Notes: a model not told the origin generated them from the sequence alone. A stretch of DNA of 64,000 bases from Pseudoduganella lutea (GCF_004209755.1 NZ_CP035913.1:5518001-5582000), one strand, 5' to 3'; counted from the first letter of the stretch, positions 39,252 to 50,200 are shown. Program-made: numbers and translations.

Positions 39252-40358
39252 ATGCGTCGACATCTCCTGCTCGGCGGATTGGCAATGCTGCAACTGGGCC
39301 TTGCCGGCGCCCAAACCACGTCCGTGACCGTTTATGGCAGCCTCGATGCGGGCCCGACACGCGTCTCAAATGTGCGCGGCCAGGGGGTCACGCTGGTCGA
39401 CGACGGCGTGCTGCAGGCCGACCGCTTCGGCATCCGCGCGACCGAAGACCTGGGCGGCGGCATGCAAGCGATCGCCCAACTGGAAGGCGGCTTCGCCACC
39501 AGCACCGGCGTCCAGCCGCGCAACGGCGTGCTGTTCAACCGGCTGGCGTTTGTCGGCCTGTCGGGCCGCTATGGCACGCTGGCGCTGGGCCACCACAGCA
39601 ACATGATGTTCGACGCCGTGGGCAAACTCAGCAACGGCGTCCTGTTTGGCAGCTTTTACGCGTTCCACCCGGGGAATTTCGACGAGACCGCCAATGTGGG
39701 CCAGATCGACAACGGCATCAAGTACACCAGCCGCGAAATCAATGGCATGACGGTGGGTGCCGTGTACGCGCTGGGCGAACAGCCGGGCGACTCTTCGCGC
39801 AACCGCGCGTGGGGCATCAATTTCACGTATGCCAGCGGCCCGCTGCGCGTCGGCGGCGCCTGGACCAGCGCCAACAACAAAGTGCTGAACATCGGCCAGT
39901 CGCTGGGCTTGCGCAGCCTGCTGGGCCAGTCGCTGATCGGCGGCACCGCCGGCGCGCCGGTCTTCACGCCGCTGCAGGCCAGCAACGTGCGCAACACGGG
40001 CCTGGGCGTCAGCTATGCGCTGGATGGCGTGCTTCTGCACGCGGCGCTGGTGCGTTCGCGGCTCCAGGCCCTGGCGGGCGAAACCACGATGTCGACGCCG
40101 GAACTGGGCGTCAACGTGCGCGTGGGCGCATCGGCATCGCTGAACACCTCGCTGTCGTCGTCGCACATGGATGGCATGCGATGGAACCAGGCTGGCGTGA
40201 ACTACGTGTATTCGCTGTCACGCCGTACGGAGGTGTACGCGATGGCGATCATGCAACGGGCCCACGGCGATGGCGCGGTGGCAGCGATCAATTCGCTGGG
40301 CTATGCGTCCGGCCAGCGCCAGAATGCGCTGCGGCTGGGCGTGCACCATCTGTTCTGA
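39252..40358 (+). CDS. Gram-negative porin (Burkholderia/Neisseria type)
   Basis: A 368-residue outer-membrane beta-barrel. A signal peptide (MRRHLLLGGLAMLQLGLAGAQ) is followed by the typical first strand SVTVYGSLDAGPTRV and the N-terminal pattern DRFGIRATEDLGGGMQAIAQLEGGF. The chain ends ALRLGVHHLF, with terminal Phe as required for barrel assembly. It probably forms trimers and admits small hydrophilic solutes. The preceding 287-bp gap (38965-39251) holds its promoter; no specific site was assigned. Confidence 0.9.
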   Translation: MRRHLLLGGLAMLQLGLAGAQTTSVTVYGSLDAGPTRVSNVRGQGVTLVDDGVLQADRFGIRATEDLGGGMQAIAQLEGGFATSTGVQPRNGVLFNRLAFVGLSGRYGTLALGHHSNMMFDAVGKLSNGVLFGSFYAFHPGNFDETANVGQIDNGIKYTSREINGMTVGAVYALGEQPGDSSRNRAWGINFTYASGPLRVGGAWTSANNKVLNIGQSLGLRSLLGQSLIGGTAGAPVFTPLQASNVRNTGLGVSYALDGVLLHAALVRSRLQALAGETTMSTPELGVNVRVGASASLNTSLSSSHMDGMRWNQAGVNYVYSLSRRTEVYAMAIMQRAHGDGAVAAINSLGYASGQRQNALRLGVHHLF

Positions 40359-40391
40359 AGCCAGCCTGCAAAACACAGCAAAGGAATTGCC

Positions 40392-42464
40392 GTGAACTTC
40401 TTCAAGCATTTGTCGATCCAGAAGAAACTCATGCTGAGCATGGGTGCGTGCCTCGTGTTCACGCTGCTGTTCGCCTGCGGGCTCAGTACCTGGGTGACGG
40501 CCGGCGGTATCGCCGAACGCGTCGTCGAGCAGGAATTGCCCGCCGTGGTCGGCGAAATCCGCAACGACCTGCTGCGCGAAATAGCCCAGCCGCTGGCGTC
40601 GGCGCAAGATATCGCCACCAACGACTATATCCTGGCATGGGAAAAGGCCGACTTGCCGGACACGGGCCTGGAGGGGTGGCAGCGCTACGCCGCGTCGATG
40701 AAGAACCGCCTGAAAGCCAACAAGATCTTCTGGGTCTCCGGCGCCACCGGCAAATACTTCACGGAAGAGGGCTTGTCGCGCACGCTGGACCGCAAGGCGC
40801 CGGGCTCGGCCTGGTTCAACACGTTCCTCAGCAGCGGCAAGCCCTACACGCTGCGCATCGACCGCGATGTGACGGACGGCAGCTACAAGCTGTTCATCAA
40901 TGCCCGCTTCGACGGCGGCGGCGACAAGCAGGGCATCGCCGGCCTCGCACTGTCGATCGATGCGCTGGCGCAGCGCATCAACAGCTACCAAGTCGGTCCG
41001 TCCGGCTATGTCTACCTGGTCCGCGCGGACGGCACGTTGCTGGCGCACCGCCAGAAGGAACTGGTCGACGGCAAGCACAGCCTGACCGACCTGACCGGTT
41101 TCACGGAGGAAGCTTCGGCCGCGCTGCTGAAAGGCGGCAAGTACAGCACGACGACCTACCAGGGTGCCGATGGCGCCCAGATCGTGGCGGCGTCGTTCGT
41201 GCCGGAACTGGACCTGTACGTGATCGCCGAAGTGCCGGAATCGGAAGCCGTGGGCGCGCTGGTCCGCCGCTCCACGCTGGCCGCCGTGGCGGCCGGTATC
41301 GCCGGTATCACCATCGGCTTGCTGGTGGTCTATGCGGTCAGCCGCGCGATCGCCGCGCCGGTCGCGCGCGCCGCCGCCATGCTGGGCGAGATCGCCGACG
41401 GCAACGGCGACCTGACGCGCCGCATGCGGGTGGAAACCAGCGATGAGATCGGCGCACTGGCCGGCGCGTTCAACCGCTTTGCCGCGTCGCTGAACCAGAC
41501 CATCGGCAAGATCCGCATCGGCACCGACACCATTGCGCACGCCAGCCGCGAAATCGCGGCTGGCAACATGGACTTGTCGGGCCGTACCGAAGCGCAGGCC
41601 GGCAGCCTGGAAGAAACCGCGTCGACGATGGAAGAACTGACGGCCACCGTGCGCCAGAATGCCGACAATGCGCGCCAGGCCAACGAGGAGGTCACGTCGG
41701 CGTCCGACCATGCGACCCGGGGCGGCAACGTGGTCGGCGAAGTGGTGCAGACGATGGCCGCCATCAAGGACAGTTCGAACAAGATCGTCGACATCATTTC
41801 CGTCATCGACGGCATCGCGTTCCAGACCAATATCCTGGCGCTGAATGCCGCCGTGGAAGCGGCCCGCGCGGGCGAACAGGGGCGCGGCTTTGCCGTCGTC
41901 GCGTCGGAGGTGCGGACCCTGGCGCAGCGCTCGGCCACCGCCGCCAGGGAAATCAAGGAATTGATCAACGATTCCGTCGACAAGGTCGATACCGGCGGCA
42001 AGCTGGTCCACAGTGCCGGCGAAACCATGCAACAGATCGTGACTTCCGTGCGGCGCGTGGCCGACATCATGGGCGAGATTTCCGAAGCCAGCCGCGAACA
42101 GAGCGAGGGCATCGGCCAGGTCAACGATGCCGTCGTGCAGATGGACGACGCCACGCAGCAAAACGCGGCCCTGGTCGAGCAAGCGGCCGCCGCGGCGCAA
42201 TCGCTGCAGGATCAGGCAGCGCACCTGGCCGAGGCGGTGGCCGCGTTCAAACTCGACATGTCGCAGGTGGACGCGCCGCTCGCGGTGCAATTGGCGGCGC
42301 CTCGTCCCGCCACGAGCACGGCCGCTCTGCCCAGGCCGGACACGAAAGCGGCGGCAAAGCCGTCGGTGAACAAGCCCGCCGCCAGCAAGGTGGAAGCCGG
42401 CAAGCCTGCCGCGCCGCAACGGGTGCAGAAGGCGCCGGTTGCAGACGAGTGGGAAGAGTTCTGA
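40392..42464 (+). CDS. Methyl-accepting chemotaxis protein with C-terminal DEWEEF tail
   Basis: A 690-residue receptor. TM1 is at about 12-35, a periplasmic Cache-like sensor at about 40-285 ([48 protein letters not shown]), TM2 at about 295-318, then HAMP and the signalling hairpin with tip [20 protein letters not shown]. An Ala/Pro/Lys-rich linker leads to the C-terminal DEWEEF, a CheR/CheB-tethering-like pentapeptide region. It starts 33 bp after the porin gene. No sigma-28 box was found upstream, unlike the other receptor. Confidence 0.92.
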   Translation: MNFFKHLSIQKKLMLSMGACLVFTLLFACGLSTWVTAGGIAERVVEQELPAVVGEIRNDLLREIAQPLASAQDIATNDYILAWEKADLPDTGLEGWQRYAASMKNRLKANKIFWVSGATGKYFTEEGLSRTLDRKAPGSAWFNTFLSSGKPYTLRIDRDVTDGSYKLFINARFDGGGDKQGIAGLALSIDALAQRINSYQVGPSGYVYLVRADGTLLAHRQKELVDGKHSLTDLTGFTEEASAALLKGGKYSTTTYQGADGAQIVAASFVPELDLYVIAEVPESEAVGALVRRSTLAAVAAGIAGITIGLLVVYAVSRAIAAPVARAAAMLGEIADGNGDLTRRMRVETSDEIGALAGAFNRFAASLNQTIGKIRIGTDTIAHASREIAAGNMDLSGRTEAQAGSLEETASTMEELTATVRQNADNARQANEEVTSASDHATRGGNVVGEVVQTMAAIKDSSNKIVDIISVIDGIAFQTNILALNAAVEAARAGEQGRGFAVVASEVRTLAQRSATAAREIKELINDSVDKVDTGGKLVHSAGETMQQIVTSVRRVADIMGEISEASREQSEGIGQVNDAVVQMDDATQQNAALVEQAAAAAQSLQDQAAHLAEAVAAFKLDMSQVDAPLAVQLAAPRPATSTAALPRPDTKAAAKPSVNKPAASKVEAGKPAAPQRVQKAPVADEWEEF

Positions 42465-42615
42465 TGGCGCGTTAATGTCGCGTTAATGGCAAATTACGGT
42501 GTTTTGGTGCCACCAGGCCGATTTGGTGACGCTCGTCTGTTCATCACCGGTCACGCGCCAGCTGACTTCTTCCGAACTTGCCGCGCTACGCAGGGCGGAT
42601 CGCTCGCCGTCCACG

Positions 42616-44658
42616 CTACGTCAACTGCGCCAGCAGGAACGCATACGTCAGCGCCCACATCTTCGCCTGCTGGTCGTTGTTGGCGGCGCCGGCATGGCCG
42701 CCCTCGGTGTTTTCCCAGTACAGCACGTCGTGCCCCTGTTCGCGCATCTTCGCCACCATCTTGCGGGCGTGGCCGGGGTGCACGCGATCGTCGCGCGTCG
42801 AGGTGGTGAACAGCACGCGCGGGTAATGCTTGTCGGGGAAGACGTTGTGGTACGGCGAATAATCGGCGATGTATTGCCATTGCGCGGGATCGTCCGGGTC
42901 GCCGTACTCGCCCATCCACGAAGCGCCGGCCAGCAGCTTGCTGTAGCGGCGCATGTCCAGCAGCGGCACCTGGCAGACGACGGCGTTGAACAGATCCGGC
43001 CGCTGCGTCAGCGCGGCGCCCACCAGCAGGCCGCCGTTGCTGCCGCCCATGATGCCCAGGTGGCGCGGGCTCGTGATCCGGCGCTTGATCAGGTCTTGCG
43101 CGACGGCGATGAAGTCGTCGAAGGCGCGCTGGCGGTTGTCCTTCAGCGCGGCCTGGTGCCAGCGCGGGCCGAACTCGCCGCCGCCGCGGATATTGGCCAG
43201 CACGTACACGCCGCCGTGCGCCAGCCATGCCGCGCCGGTCACGCCGCTGTAGAACGGCTTCAGGGACACTTCAAAGCCGCCGTAGCCATACAGGACGGTG
43301 GGATTGCTGCCGCTGGCCTTCGTGTCCTTGCGCTGGACAACGAAGTAGGGCACCTGCGTGCCGTCCTTCGATGGCGCGTGGAATTGCCGCACTTCGTAAG
43401 GGGAGGCGTCGAAGAAGCCGGGCAGCGCTTTCAACGGCGTGCGCTCGTCGCTGCCGGCGTGGGCCAGATACACGGTGGTCGGCGTCAGGAAATCGGTGAC
43501 GGTCAGGAAGTAGTCGTCGGACGCGATCGCATCGAGCGGCGCCACTTCCAAGGTGCCAAAGGCCGGCGCATCGACATCGCGTCGTTCCCAGCGGCCATCG
43601 GCGTGGTGCAGCTCGACGAGCCGGTTCTTCACGTTGTCGAGCACGTTCAGCAACAGGGCCGAACGGGTCGATGCCACGCCGTCCAGCGATGCCGTCGCCG
43701 TCGGCGTGAACAGCACCTCGAACCGGCGTTCACCCGCCATGAAGCGGCGGAAGTCCGTGGCCAGCAGCGCGCCTTGCGGATAGGTCCGGCCGTCGATGGT
43801 CCAGTCCGAGCGCAGGTCGATGACCAGCTGGTCGCGCACGGTGTAGGCGCGGGCATCGTCCGGCTTCTCCACTTTCACCAGCCGGTCGCCTTCGCGCAGG
43901 AACAGCTCGCTGCTGTAGAAGCCGATCTGGCACATCACGAACTGGAAGCCGTGGCCGGGTGTGAAGTCGCGCCAGGCGCCCACGCCCAGGTCCGTCGGCA
44001 GGGCTTCGTACACGGTGCGGGCGGCGGCCAGCGGCGTGCCGCGCCGCCATTCTTTCACGATGCGCGCATAGCCGGACGTCGTCATCGAGCCGGGGCCGAA
44101 GTCGGTGGCCACGAACAGCGTGTCGGCGTCGATCCATGCCGTATCCGTCTTCGCTTCGGGCAGGTTGAAGCCATCGGCCACGAAGCTGCGCGACGGCATG
44201 TCGAATTCGCGCACCACGACCGCATCGCCGCCACCGCGCGACAATGACAGCAGGAAGCGCTCGCCTTTCGGGTATAGCGACAACACGCCGCTCCACACCC
44301 AGTTTTCGTTTTCGTCGGCGGCCAGCCTGTCGATATCGAGCACGGTTTCCCATTGCGGACTGGCCAGGCGGTACTGATCCGGCGTGGTGCGCCGCCAGAT
44401 GCCGCGCACGTGGTCGGCGTCGCGCCAGAAGTTGTACAGGAAGTCGCCATGCTTGCGCACGAACGGGATGCGCTCGTGCGAGTTCAGGATGGTTTTCAGG
44501 CGCTCGTGGAGGCGGAGGTAATGCGGCCCCGCTTCGAGTTCGCCGAGCGCCGCGTCGTTCTGCTGCCCCACCCACGCCAGCTGGCGTTCGCCGCCGACGT
44601 CTTCGAGCCATGCGTGCGGATCGTCGGGAAGGGCGGCGGCGGGAGGGGACGAAGACAT
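42616..44658 (-). CDS. Prolyl oligopeptidase family serine peptidase (S9A)
   Basis: A 680-residue, probably cytosolic enzyme (no signal peptide). The N-terminal part (DPHAWLEDVGGERQLAWVGQQN) leads into a beta-propeller domain to about residue 410. The C-terminal hydrolase domain has the nucleophile in GIMGGSNGGLLVGA, the Asp in TSTRDDRVHPGHARK and the His in TEGGHAGAANNDQQ. It cleaves short proline-containing peptides by family. It is divergent from the exonuclease III gene. Confidence 0.92.
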   Translation of the reverse strand: MSSSPPAAALPDDPHAWLEDVGGERQLAWVGQQNDAALGELEAGPHYLRLHERLKTILNSHERIPFVRKHGDFLYNFWRDADHVRGIWRRTTPDQYRLASPQWETVLDIDRLAADENENWVWSGVLSLYPKGERFLLSLSRGGGDAVVVREFDMPSRSFVADGFNLPEAKTDTAWIDADTLFVATDFGPGSMTTSGYARIVKEWRRGTPLAAARTVYEALPTDLGVGAWRDFTPGHGFQFVMCQIGFYSSELFLREGDRLVKVEKPDDARAYTVRDQLVIDLRSDWTIDGRTYPQGALLATDFRRFMAGERRFEVLFTPTATASLDGVASTRSALLLNVLDNVKNRLVELHHADGRWERRDVDAPAFGTLEVAPLDAIASDDYFLTVTDFLTPTTVYLAHAGSDERTPLKALPGFFDASPYEVRQFHAPSKDGTQVPYFVVQRKDTKASGSNPTVLYGYGGFEVSLKPFYSGVTGAAWLAHGGVYVLANIRGGGEFGPRWHQAALKDNRQRAFDDFIAVAQDLIKRRITSPRHLGIMGGSNGGLLVGAALTQRPDLFNAVVCQVPLLDMRRYSKLLAGASWMGEYGDPDDPAQWQYIADYSPYHNVFPDKHYPRVLFTTSTRDDRVHPGHARKMVAKMREQGHDVLYWENTEGGHAGAANNDQQAKMWALTYAFLLAQLT

Positions 44659-44779
44659 GCTGGCTCCTGGATCGGCGGAAGCCGTACTCTACACGATGGC
44701 CGCCGCTCTCCGCATCCGTGTGGCAAATGTCGCGCCGTGCTGTCACAATCGCAACTCGTCATCGTTCCGGGGAGTTTTC

Positions 44780-45598
44780 ATGCGCATCGCCACCTTCAAC
44801 ATCAACGGCATCGGCGCCCGCCTGCCGGCCCTGCTGCAATGGCTGGAAGAAGCGCAGCCGGACGTGGCCTGCCTGCAGGAGCTGAAAGCGCCGCAGGAAA
44901 AGTTTCCCGCCGCAGCCATCGAAGCGGCCGGCTATGGCGTGATCTGGCATGGGCAGAAAAGCTGGAACGGCGTGGCGATCCTGGCGCGCGGCACGCAGCC
45001 GGTCGAAGTGGGGCGCGGCCTGGCGGGCGATCCGTCGGACGAGCAGAGCCGCTACATCGAGGCGGTGGTCAACGATGTCGTGATCGCCGGCCTGTATCTG
45101 CCGAACGGCAACCCGGCGCCGGGCCCGAAGTTCGACTACAAGCTGAGCTGGATGGAGCGGCTGATCCTGCGCGGCGAGCAATTGCTGGCGACGGGCGCGC
45201 CGGTGGTGATGGCCGGCGACTTCAACGTGATCCCCACGGACCTGGACGTGTACAAGCCGGAGCGCTGGCTCGACGATGCGTTGTTCCGCCCTGAAACGCG
45301 CGAAGCGTTCGAGCGCCTGATCGCGCAGGGCTGGACCGATTCGCTGCGCACGATGCACCCGGGCGAAAAGATCTATACGTTCTGGGATTATTTCCGCAAC
45401 GCGTTCGGGCGCGATGCCGGCATCCGCATCGACCATTTGCTGCTGAGTCCATCGCTGGCGCCGGCGCTGAAGGCGGCCGGTGTCGACAAGGACGTGCGGG
45501 GGCGTGAAAAGCCGAGCGACCATGCACCCACGTGGATCGAGCTCGATCCGAAGAAGATCCCCAAGGTGCCGAAAGTCACGGCGAAGGCGGTGCCTTGA
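44780..45598 (+). CDS. xthA: Exodeoxyribonuclease III
   Basis: A 272-residue enzyme of base-excision repair (AP endonuclease, 3'-5' exonuclease). All EEP-family motifs are present: ATFNINGIGARL, CLQELKAP (metal Glu), YLPNGNP and KLSWMERL, MAGDFNVIPTDLDVY, and the catalytic EKPSDHAPTWIEL. Start ATG 44780 is 5 nt after a GGAG site. A short basic tail (KKIPKVPKVTAKAVP) follows the nuclease fold. Confidence 0.93.
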   Translation: MRIATFNINGIGARLPALLQWLEEAQPDVACLQELKAPQEKFPAAAIEAAGYGVIWHGQKSWNGVAILARGTQPVEVGRGLAGDPSDEQSRYIEAVVNDVVIAGLYLPNGNPAPGPKFDYKLSWMERLILRGEQLLATGAPVVMAGDFNVIPTDLDVYKPERWLDDALFRPETREAFERLIAQGWTDSLRTMHPGEKIYTFWDYFRNAFGRDAGIRIDHLLLSPSLAPALKAAGVDKDVRGREKPSDHAPTWIELDPKKIPKVPKVTAKAVP

Positions 45599-45632
45599 AC
45601 CGAAAGAGTTCAGGCCGATCCAGTACGAACGA

Positions 45633-45914
45633 TCAGTAGACGACCCGCGCCGCGAGCATCGGCAACTGCCTGGACATGCTGTCCAGGCAACCCTTCATGA
45701 TCGCGGCATCGCGCGGGAAGCGCCTTTCGAAAGAAGGCCATCCCGCGATTTCCAGGTGCTCTGGCATATCAACCAAGCCAGTAATCGCATCATGGAAGGC
45801 GTCCCAGTTCTTCCCATACCAGGCGGGAAATCCCAAGGCATCGGCAAGCATCCGATTCAGGTGATCGAGATCTGCCACGTCGGACAAATCAAGTACGATC
45901 CGGCGAACTCTCAT
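45633..45914 (-). CDS. Barstar-family protein
   Basis: A 93-residue protein (99 if GTG 45932 is used). The barstar signature FPAWYGKNWDAFHDAITGLV is clear, after an initial strand MRVRRIVLDLSDV and helix LDHLNRMLADALG. Barstar inhibits barnase-type RNases, but no barnase-like gene is in the window, so its partner is unknown. It is the second orphan immunity-like gene here besides the SMI1/KNR4 protein. Confidence 0.82.
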   Translation of the reverse strand: MRVRRIVLDLSDVADLDHLNRMLADALGFPAWYGKNWDAFHDAITGLVDMPEHLEIAGWPSFERRFPRDAAIMKGCLDSMSRQLPMLAARVVY

Positions 45915-45972
45915 GGGGCGGCGTTCGGCCACGATCCGGGCAATCCAGCGGGAGTGCAGCGGATCGGCGGCG

Positions 45973-46170
45973 TCACGCCAGCGCCTCCTTCGCGGCTTCC
46001 TCGGGCGTCAGCCCATCGTAGAACTGGTCGGTAAACCACTCGACCTGCTCTTCGATGTGATCCTGCGCTTCCCTGACGGTCGCGCCGCCAGCCACCAGGA
46101 ACCCTTCCACTTCGATACACCACTGGATGAACGCCAGCGTTTCCTCGTCCAGTTCTTCTTTCTTGGCCAT
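45973..46170 (-). CDS. 65-residue acidic helical protein
   Basis: MAKKEELDEETLAFIQWCIE... ending TPEEAAKEALA. It is highly acidic, with two amphipathic helices around an aromatic centre (EEQVEWFTDQFYDGL). A GGAAGAGGTAATGG-type leader precedes the ATG. No family was recognised. It lies 59 bp upstream of the barstar gene in the same direction, so the two may form a pair. Confidence 0.6.
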   Translation of the reverse strand: MAKKEELDEETLAFIQWCIEVEGFLVAGGATVREAQDHIEEQVEWFTDQFYDGLTPEEAAKEALA

Positions 46171-46256
46171 ACCATTACCTCTTCCGTTGCAGTCTTCGGT
46201 GAAACGGTGCCATGCACCGTGTCCGATTTTACCGTAGCACCGGAAGCGGCCGGCAT

Positions 46257-47006
46257 TCAGCGGCCCGGTCCGCCCGATGCATGGAACGGTTCGTCGAACG
46301 GTTCGTCGAACAGCTCATGCCCCTGCCAGCGTGGCAATTGCGGCTGGCTGGCCATCGCCACGGCGGCGTGACCGAAGCCGAGGCTGCGCGCGAGGCGTGG
46401 AAAGGCGCGGCAGTACACGGTTTGCACGCCGGCCAGCCGCGCAAGGTGACGGTAGTCGACCACCATGCCCGGCGGCACGAGCGCGAGGATCGCGGCGACG
46501 CGGGTGCGCCAGTCGTCATCCCACGCGGGCAGTATCGTGGGCAGCATCGCGACCGGGTCACCCGCCGCGATGGCGCCGCCGTGCACGACCCGCGCCAGCA
46601 TGCCCCGTGCGCGCCCGATGGCGGCCGCGATGCCCGGCTGGCGGGCATCCAGGTAGCCGCACGCTTCGCACGCGAACGTGAGCCGCAGCACGGCGTCGCG
46701 GCCCACGCGCAGCAGGGTGCCGGAAGCAAAGGTCGACGTGTCGACATCGAGCAGCAGGTTTTCGCGCAGCGTATGCGGCGCCAGGCCGTGCCGCGCGTAG
46801 GCGGGGGCGCCGGCCAGCAGCACCTGGCGCGGCGACAGGGCATCCGCGTGCCGGTCATCGGCCAGGCCCAGGCCGGCGATGGCTTGCGCGGCGCTCACCG
46901 CGCGCGGCATTGTGCGCGGGCTGGACCGCAGTGCGATCGCCTGCACGCGCCCGATGACGGGGGCGTCGGCGGGCGACGAAGTGATCGGGGCGTGCGGGAT
47001 GTGCAA
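46257..47006 (-). CDS. MOSC-domain protein fused to an MGMT/ATL-like DNA-binding domain
   Basis: A 249-residue protein. Residues about 20-150 are a MOSC (molybdenum-cofactor sulfurase C-terminal) domain: GRVQAIALRSSPRT, GLGLADDRHAD, RENLLLDVD and FACEACGYLDARQPG with paired Cys. Residues about 165-215 (RVAAILALVPPGMVVDYRHLARLAG...YCRAFPRL) follow the winged-helix pattern of O6-methylguanine methyltransferases and ATL proteins, without the PCHR active site. The C-terminus carries EPFDEPFDEPF. The start is TTG 47006 or possibly GTG 46949; no ribosome site decides it. The pairing suggests a sulfur- or cofactor-related role near DNA, but this is inference. Confidence 0.7.
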   Translation of the reverse strand: MHIPHAPITSSPADAPVIGRVQAIALRSSPRTMPRAVSAAQAIAGLGLADDRHADALSPRQVLLAGAPAYARHGLAPHTLRENLLLDVDTSTFASGTLLRVGRDAVLRLTFACEACGYLDARQPGIAAAIGRARGMLARVVHGGAIAAGDPVAMLPTILPAWDDDWRTRVAAILALVPPGMVVDYRHLARLAGVQTVYCRAFPRLARSLGFGHAAVAMASQPQLPRWQGHELFDEPFDEPFHASGGPGR

Positions 47007-47292
47007 GGTGGCGCAGGAGGATCGGGAAATGTTGCCGAGTGTATCAGGGCGGCGTGCGGGACAGGCATCGCGGCGTCCAGGCCGTTACCATTGCTGAAAA
47101 GAGACAGCTTGCGGAATGGGTGCGGGGACCATCGCGCGCTGCGCACCGCCTGTTTTCCGCTGTGTCCTCTCAAGTGCTGGCATGGCCGGGCCTTATCATG
47201 TGCGATCGAGCGCTACCACGAACGGTGTCGCGATGACGGCAATGCCCATTCAAGGTATGCTGCTGTATTGCAAGAAGTACTCACTGAAACCA

Positions 47293-50200
47293 ATGCGCAA
47301 AACCGGCGAATCCAGGATGTCACCCGCGTTATCCCGCCTCCTGCAATGGGGAATCGGGCTGGCGCTGGCGGCCGCGGTGGGGCTGGCGCTGTATGCGGCC
47401 ACCATGAAATCGGTGGATGACAATGCGCGCGTGCGCTTCGACAACGCGGCCCGTGCCACGCAGTACAGCATCAGCGCCAGCGTGAAGGCGTATTCGGACG
47501 TGCTGCGCGGGCTGGTGGCGCTGTTCCAGGCGTCCGACGGGCTGTCGCGCCAGGAGTTCAGCCTGTACGTGGCCAGCCTCGACGTACCGCGCCATTTCCC
47601 GGCCATTGAACTGATCAATTATGCTCCGGACGTGCGGCACGAGGATCGCGCCGCCTTCGTGGCGGCCGTGCGCGCCGACCGTGGCGTGGACCCGGCCGGC
47701 TATCCGGCATTCGACATCCGCCCGCCCGGCCAGCGCCCGCGCTACGCGCCGCTGACGTGGCTGGAACCGATGCTGAAGGAAAAGATGGGGGTGGACATCA
47801 CGGCCAACCCGGCGATCGCCCGGGCGATGGACCTGTCGCGCGACACCGGCCACATCAGCGCTTCCGGCCAGCCTGTCAGGGTGAAGGGCCCCGTGCCGCA
47901 TATCGGCCTCGGCATGCGGCTGCCCGTGTACCGGCGCGGCATGCCGATCGGTGACGTCGCGGGCCGCCGCACCGCCTACCTGGGCTCGGTGGGCATCGGC
48001 TTTTCCGTGTCGGCGCTCGTGCAGGGCGCGATCGATGAAATGGCCGACCGCAAGGTGCGTCTCATCCTGTATTCCGATGGCAACACCGCTCCGGAGCTGC
48101 GCCGCCTGGAAATCGAGCCGGACGACCGCCTGCTGTTCAACGACACAGGGTCGATCGATGCCCCGGCGACGCTGCCGGGCAATGTCGACGATTATTTCGT
48201 GGCCGTGCTGCCGATCGACTTCAACGGTGCGCTGTGGAAAGCGCGCTTCTATACGCGCAAGGTCGACATGATCAGCGGCTTCGACCGCCACCTGCCGTGG
48301 ATCGCGCTCGTCATCGGGGCGGCCGGCACGATGCTGCTGTACAGCTATGTGTTCATGCTCACGTCGCAACGCCGCAACGCGCAGGAGCAACGGCGCCTGC
48401 TCGACAGTGTGCTGGACAACGTGGATGCCCATGTCTACATGAAGGATGGCGAGCGCCGTTATATTTATGTCAATGCGCGGATGGCGCAGGTGATGGGCCG
48501 GCCGGCCGAGCAGATCGTCGGGCGCATGGACAGCGAAGTGCTGCCCAAGCGCGAAGCCACCCGGGCCTGGCTGGAAGACCGGGAGGTGCTGGCCGACGGC
48601 ATCAAGCGCAGCAGCGAAGGCCAGTTCACCGATGCTCAGGGCAACGTGCGGCACCTGTGGACGGTCAAGGCCGCCGTCGACCTGGAGCGGGGACCTGCCG
48701 TGATCGCGCTGTCCACCGACGTGACCGAGCTGCATGAACTGAAGGAGGCCGCCCAGGCCGCCAGCCGCGCCAAGAGCGATTTCCTGTCGAACATGAGCCA
48801 CGAGATCCGCACGCCGATGAACAGCGTGATCGGCATGGCGCACCTGGCGCTGAAATCGGTGGCCGATCCGAGACAGCGCGATTACCTGCAAAAAATCTAC
48901 CACTCGGGCCAGCACCTGCTCGGCATCATCAACAACATCCTCGATTTTTCAAAGATCGAGGCCGGCAAGCTCGACCTGGAAATGCTCGACTTCCCGCTCG
49001 ATGCGCTGTTCAGCAACGTGTCAAACCAGCTGGGCGAGACGGCGTCCCGCCGCGGCCTGGAAGTGGTGTGCGAGGCGTGGCCGAACGTGCCGGCGCAGTT
49101 GCGCGGCGACCCGCTGCGCCTCGAACAGGTGCTGCTCAACTTCACCAGCAACGCGATCAAGTTTTCCGAGCGCGGCACCGTGTTCCTGCGCGCCCGCGTC
49201 GTCGAGGAGCGCGACAACCGGCTGACCGTGCGCTTCGAGGTGCAGGACCAGGGCATCGGCATGACGCCGGCCCAGGTGGAGGGCTTGTTCCAGTCGTTCC
49301 ACCAGGCCGACACGTCGACCACGCGCAAGTACGGCGGCACCGGCCTCGGGTTGGTGATCAGCAAGCAGCTGGCCGAGCTGATGGGTGGCAGCGTGGGCGT
49401 GGAAAGCACGCCCGGCGTGGGCAGCACGTTCTGGTTCACGGCGCAGCTGGAACGGGGGCGGAGTCGCTGCCTGCGGCCAGCGACGCGGCGCTGCAAGAAG
49501 AGCTGCTGGCGCCGCTGCGAGGCGCCGCCATCCTGCTCGTCGAAGACAATGTCTTCAGCCAGCAGGTGGGCCAGGAACTGATCGAGGATGCCGGCGCCAC
49601 GGTGGTGATCGCCAACAATGGCCAGGAAGCGCTCGACCTGCTGGAGAAGGGCCATTTCGACTGCGTGCTGATGGACGTGCAGATGCCGGTGATGGATGGT
49701 TTTGAAGCGACGCGCCGGATCAGGCGCCACGCCACGCTGTCCGGCATGCTGGTGCTCGCCATGACGGCCAATGCCGGCCGCGAGGACCAGGTGCGCTGCC
49801 AGGAAGCGGGCATGGATGATTTCCTGACCAAGCCGATCGTGCCGAACCTGCTGTTCTCCACGCTGTCCAAATGGTTGAGCCAGCGCGCGGCGGGCGGGCG
49901 CACGGCCCAGGTGCGCACGGTGGTCGGAAGCGCCGCCGCAAGCGGCGCGGTGGAAACCGTGGTCAATACGGCAACGAACACGGCAACGAATACCGCAACG
50001 AACACGGCTGCAAATAACGTCGGCAGCGCATCGCCTGCCCCGCCGCCGGCCCGCCGGGTCACCGACGTGTTACCCGCGCTCGTCGCGCAGGAGCCGGCGC
50101 TGTTCGACCTGACCGTGCTGGGGCAAACGTTCGGCAACAAGGCCGACAAGATGCGCAAGTATGCGGTGATGTTCCACGGGTCGGCGCGCGACGGCCTGGC

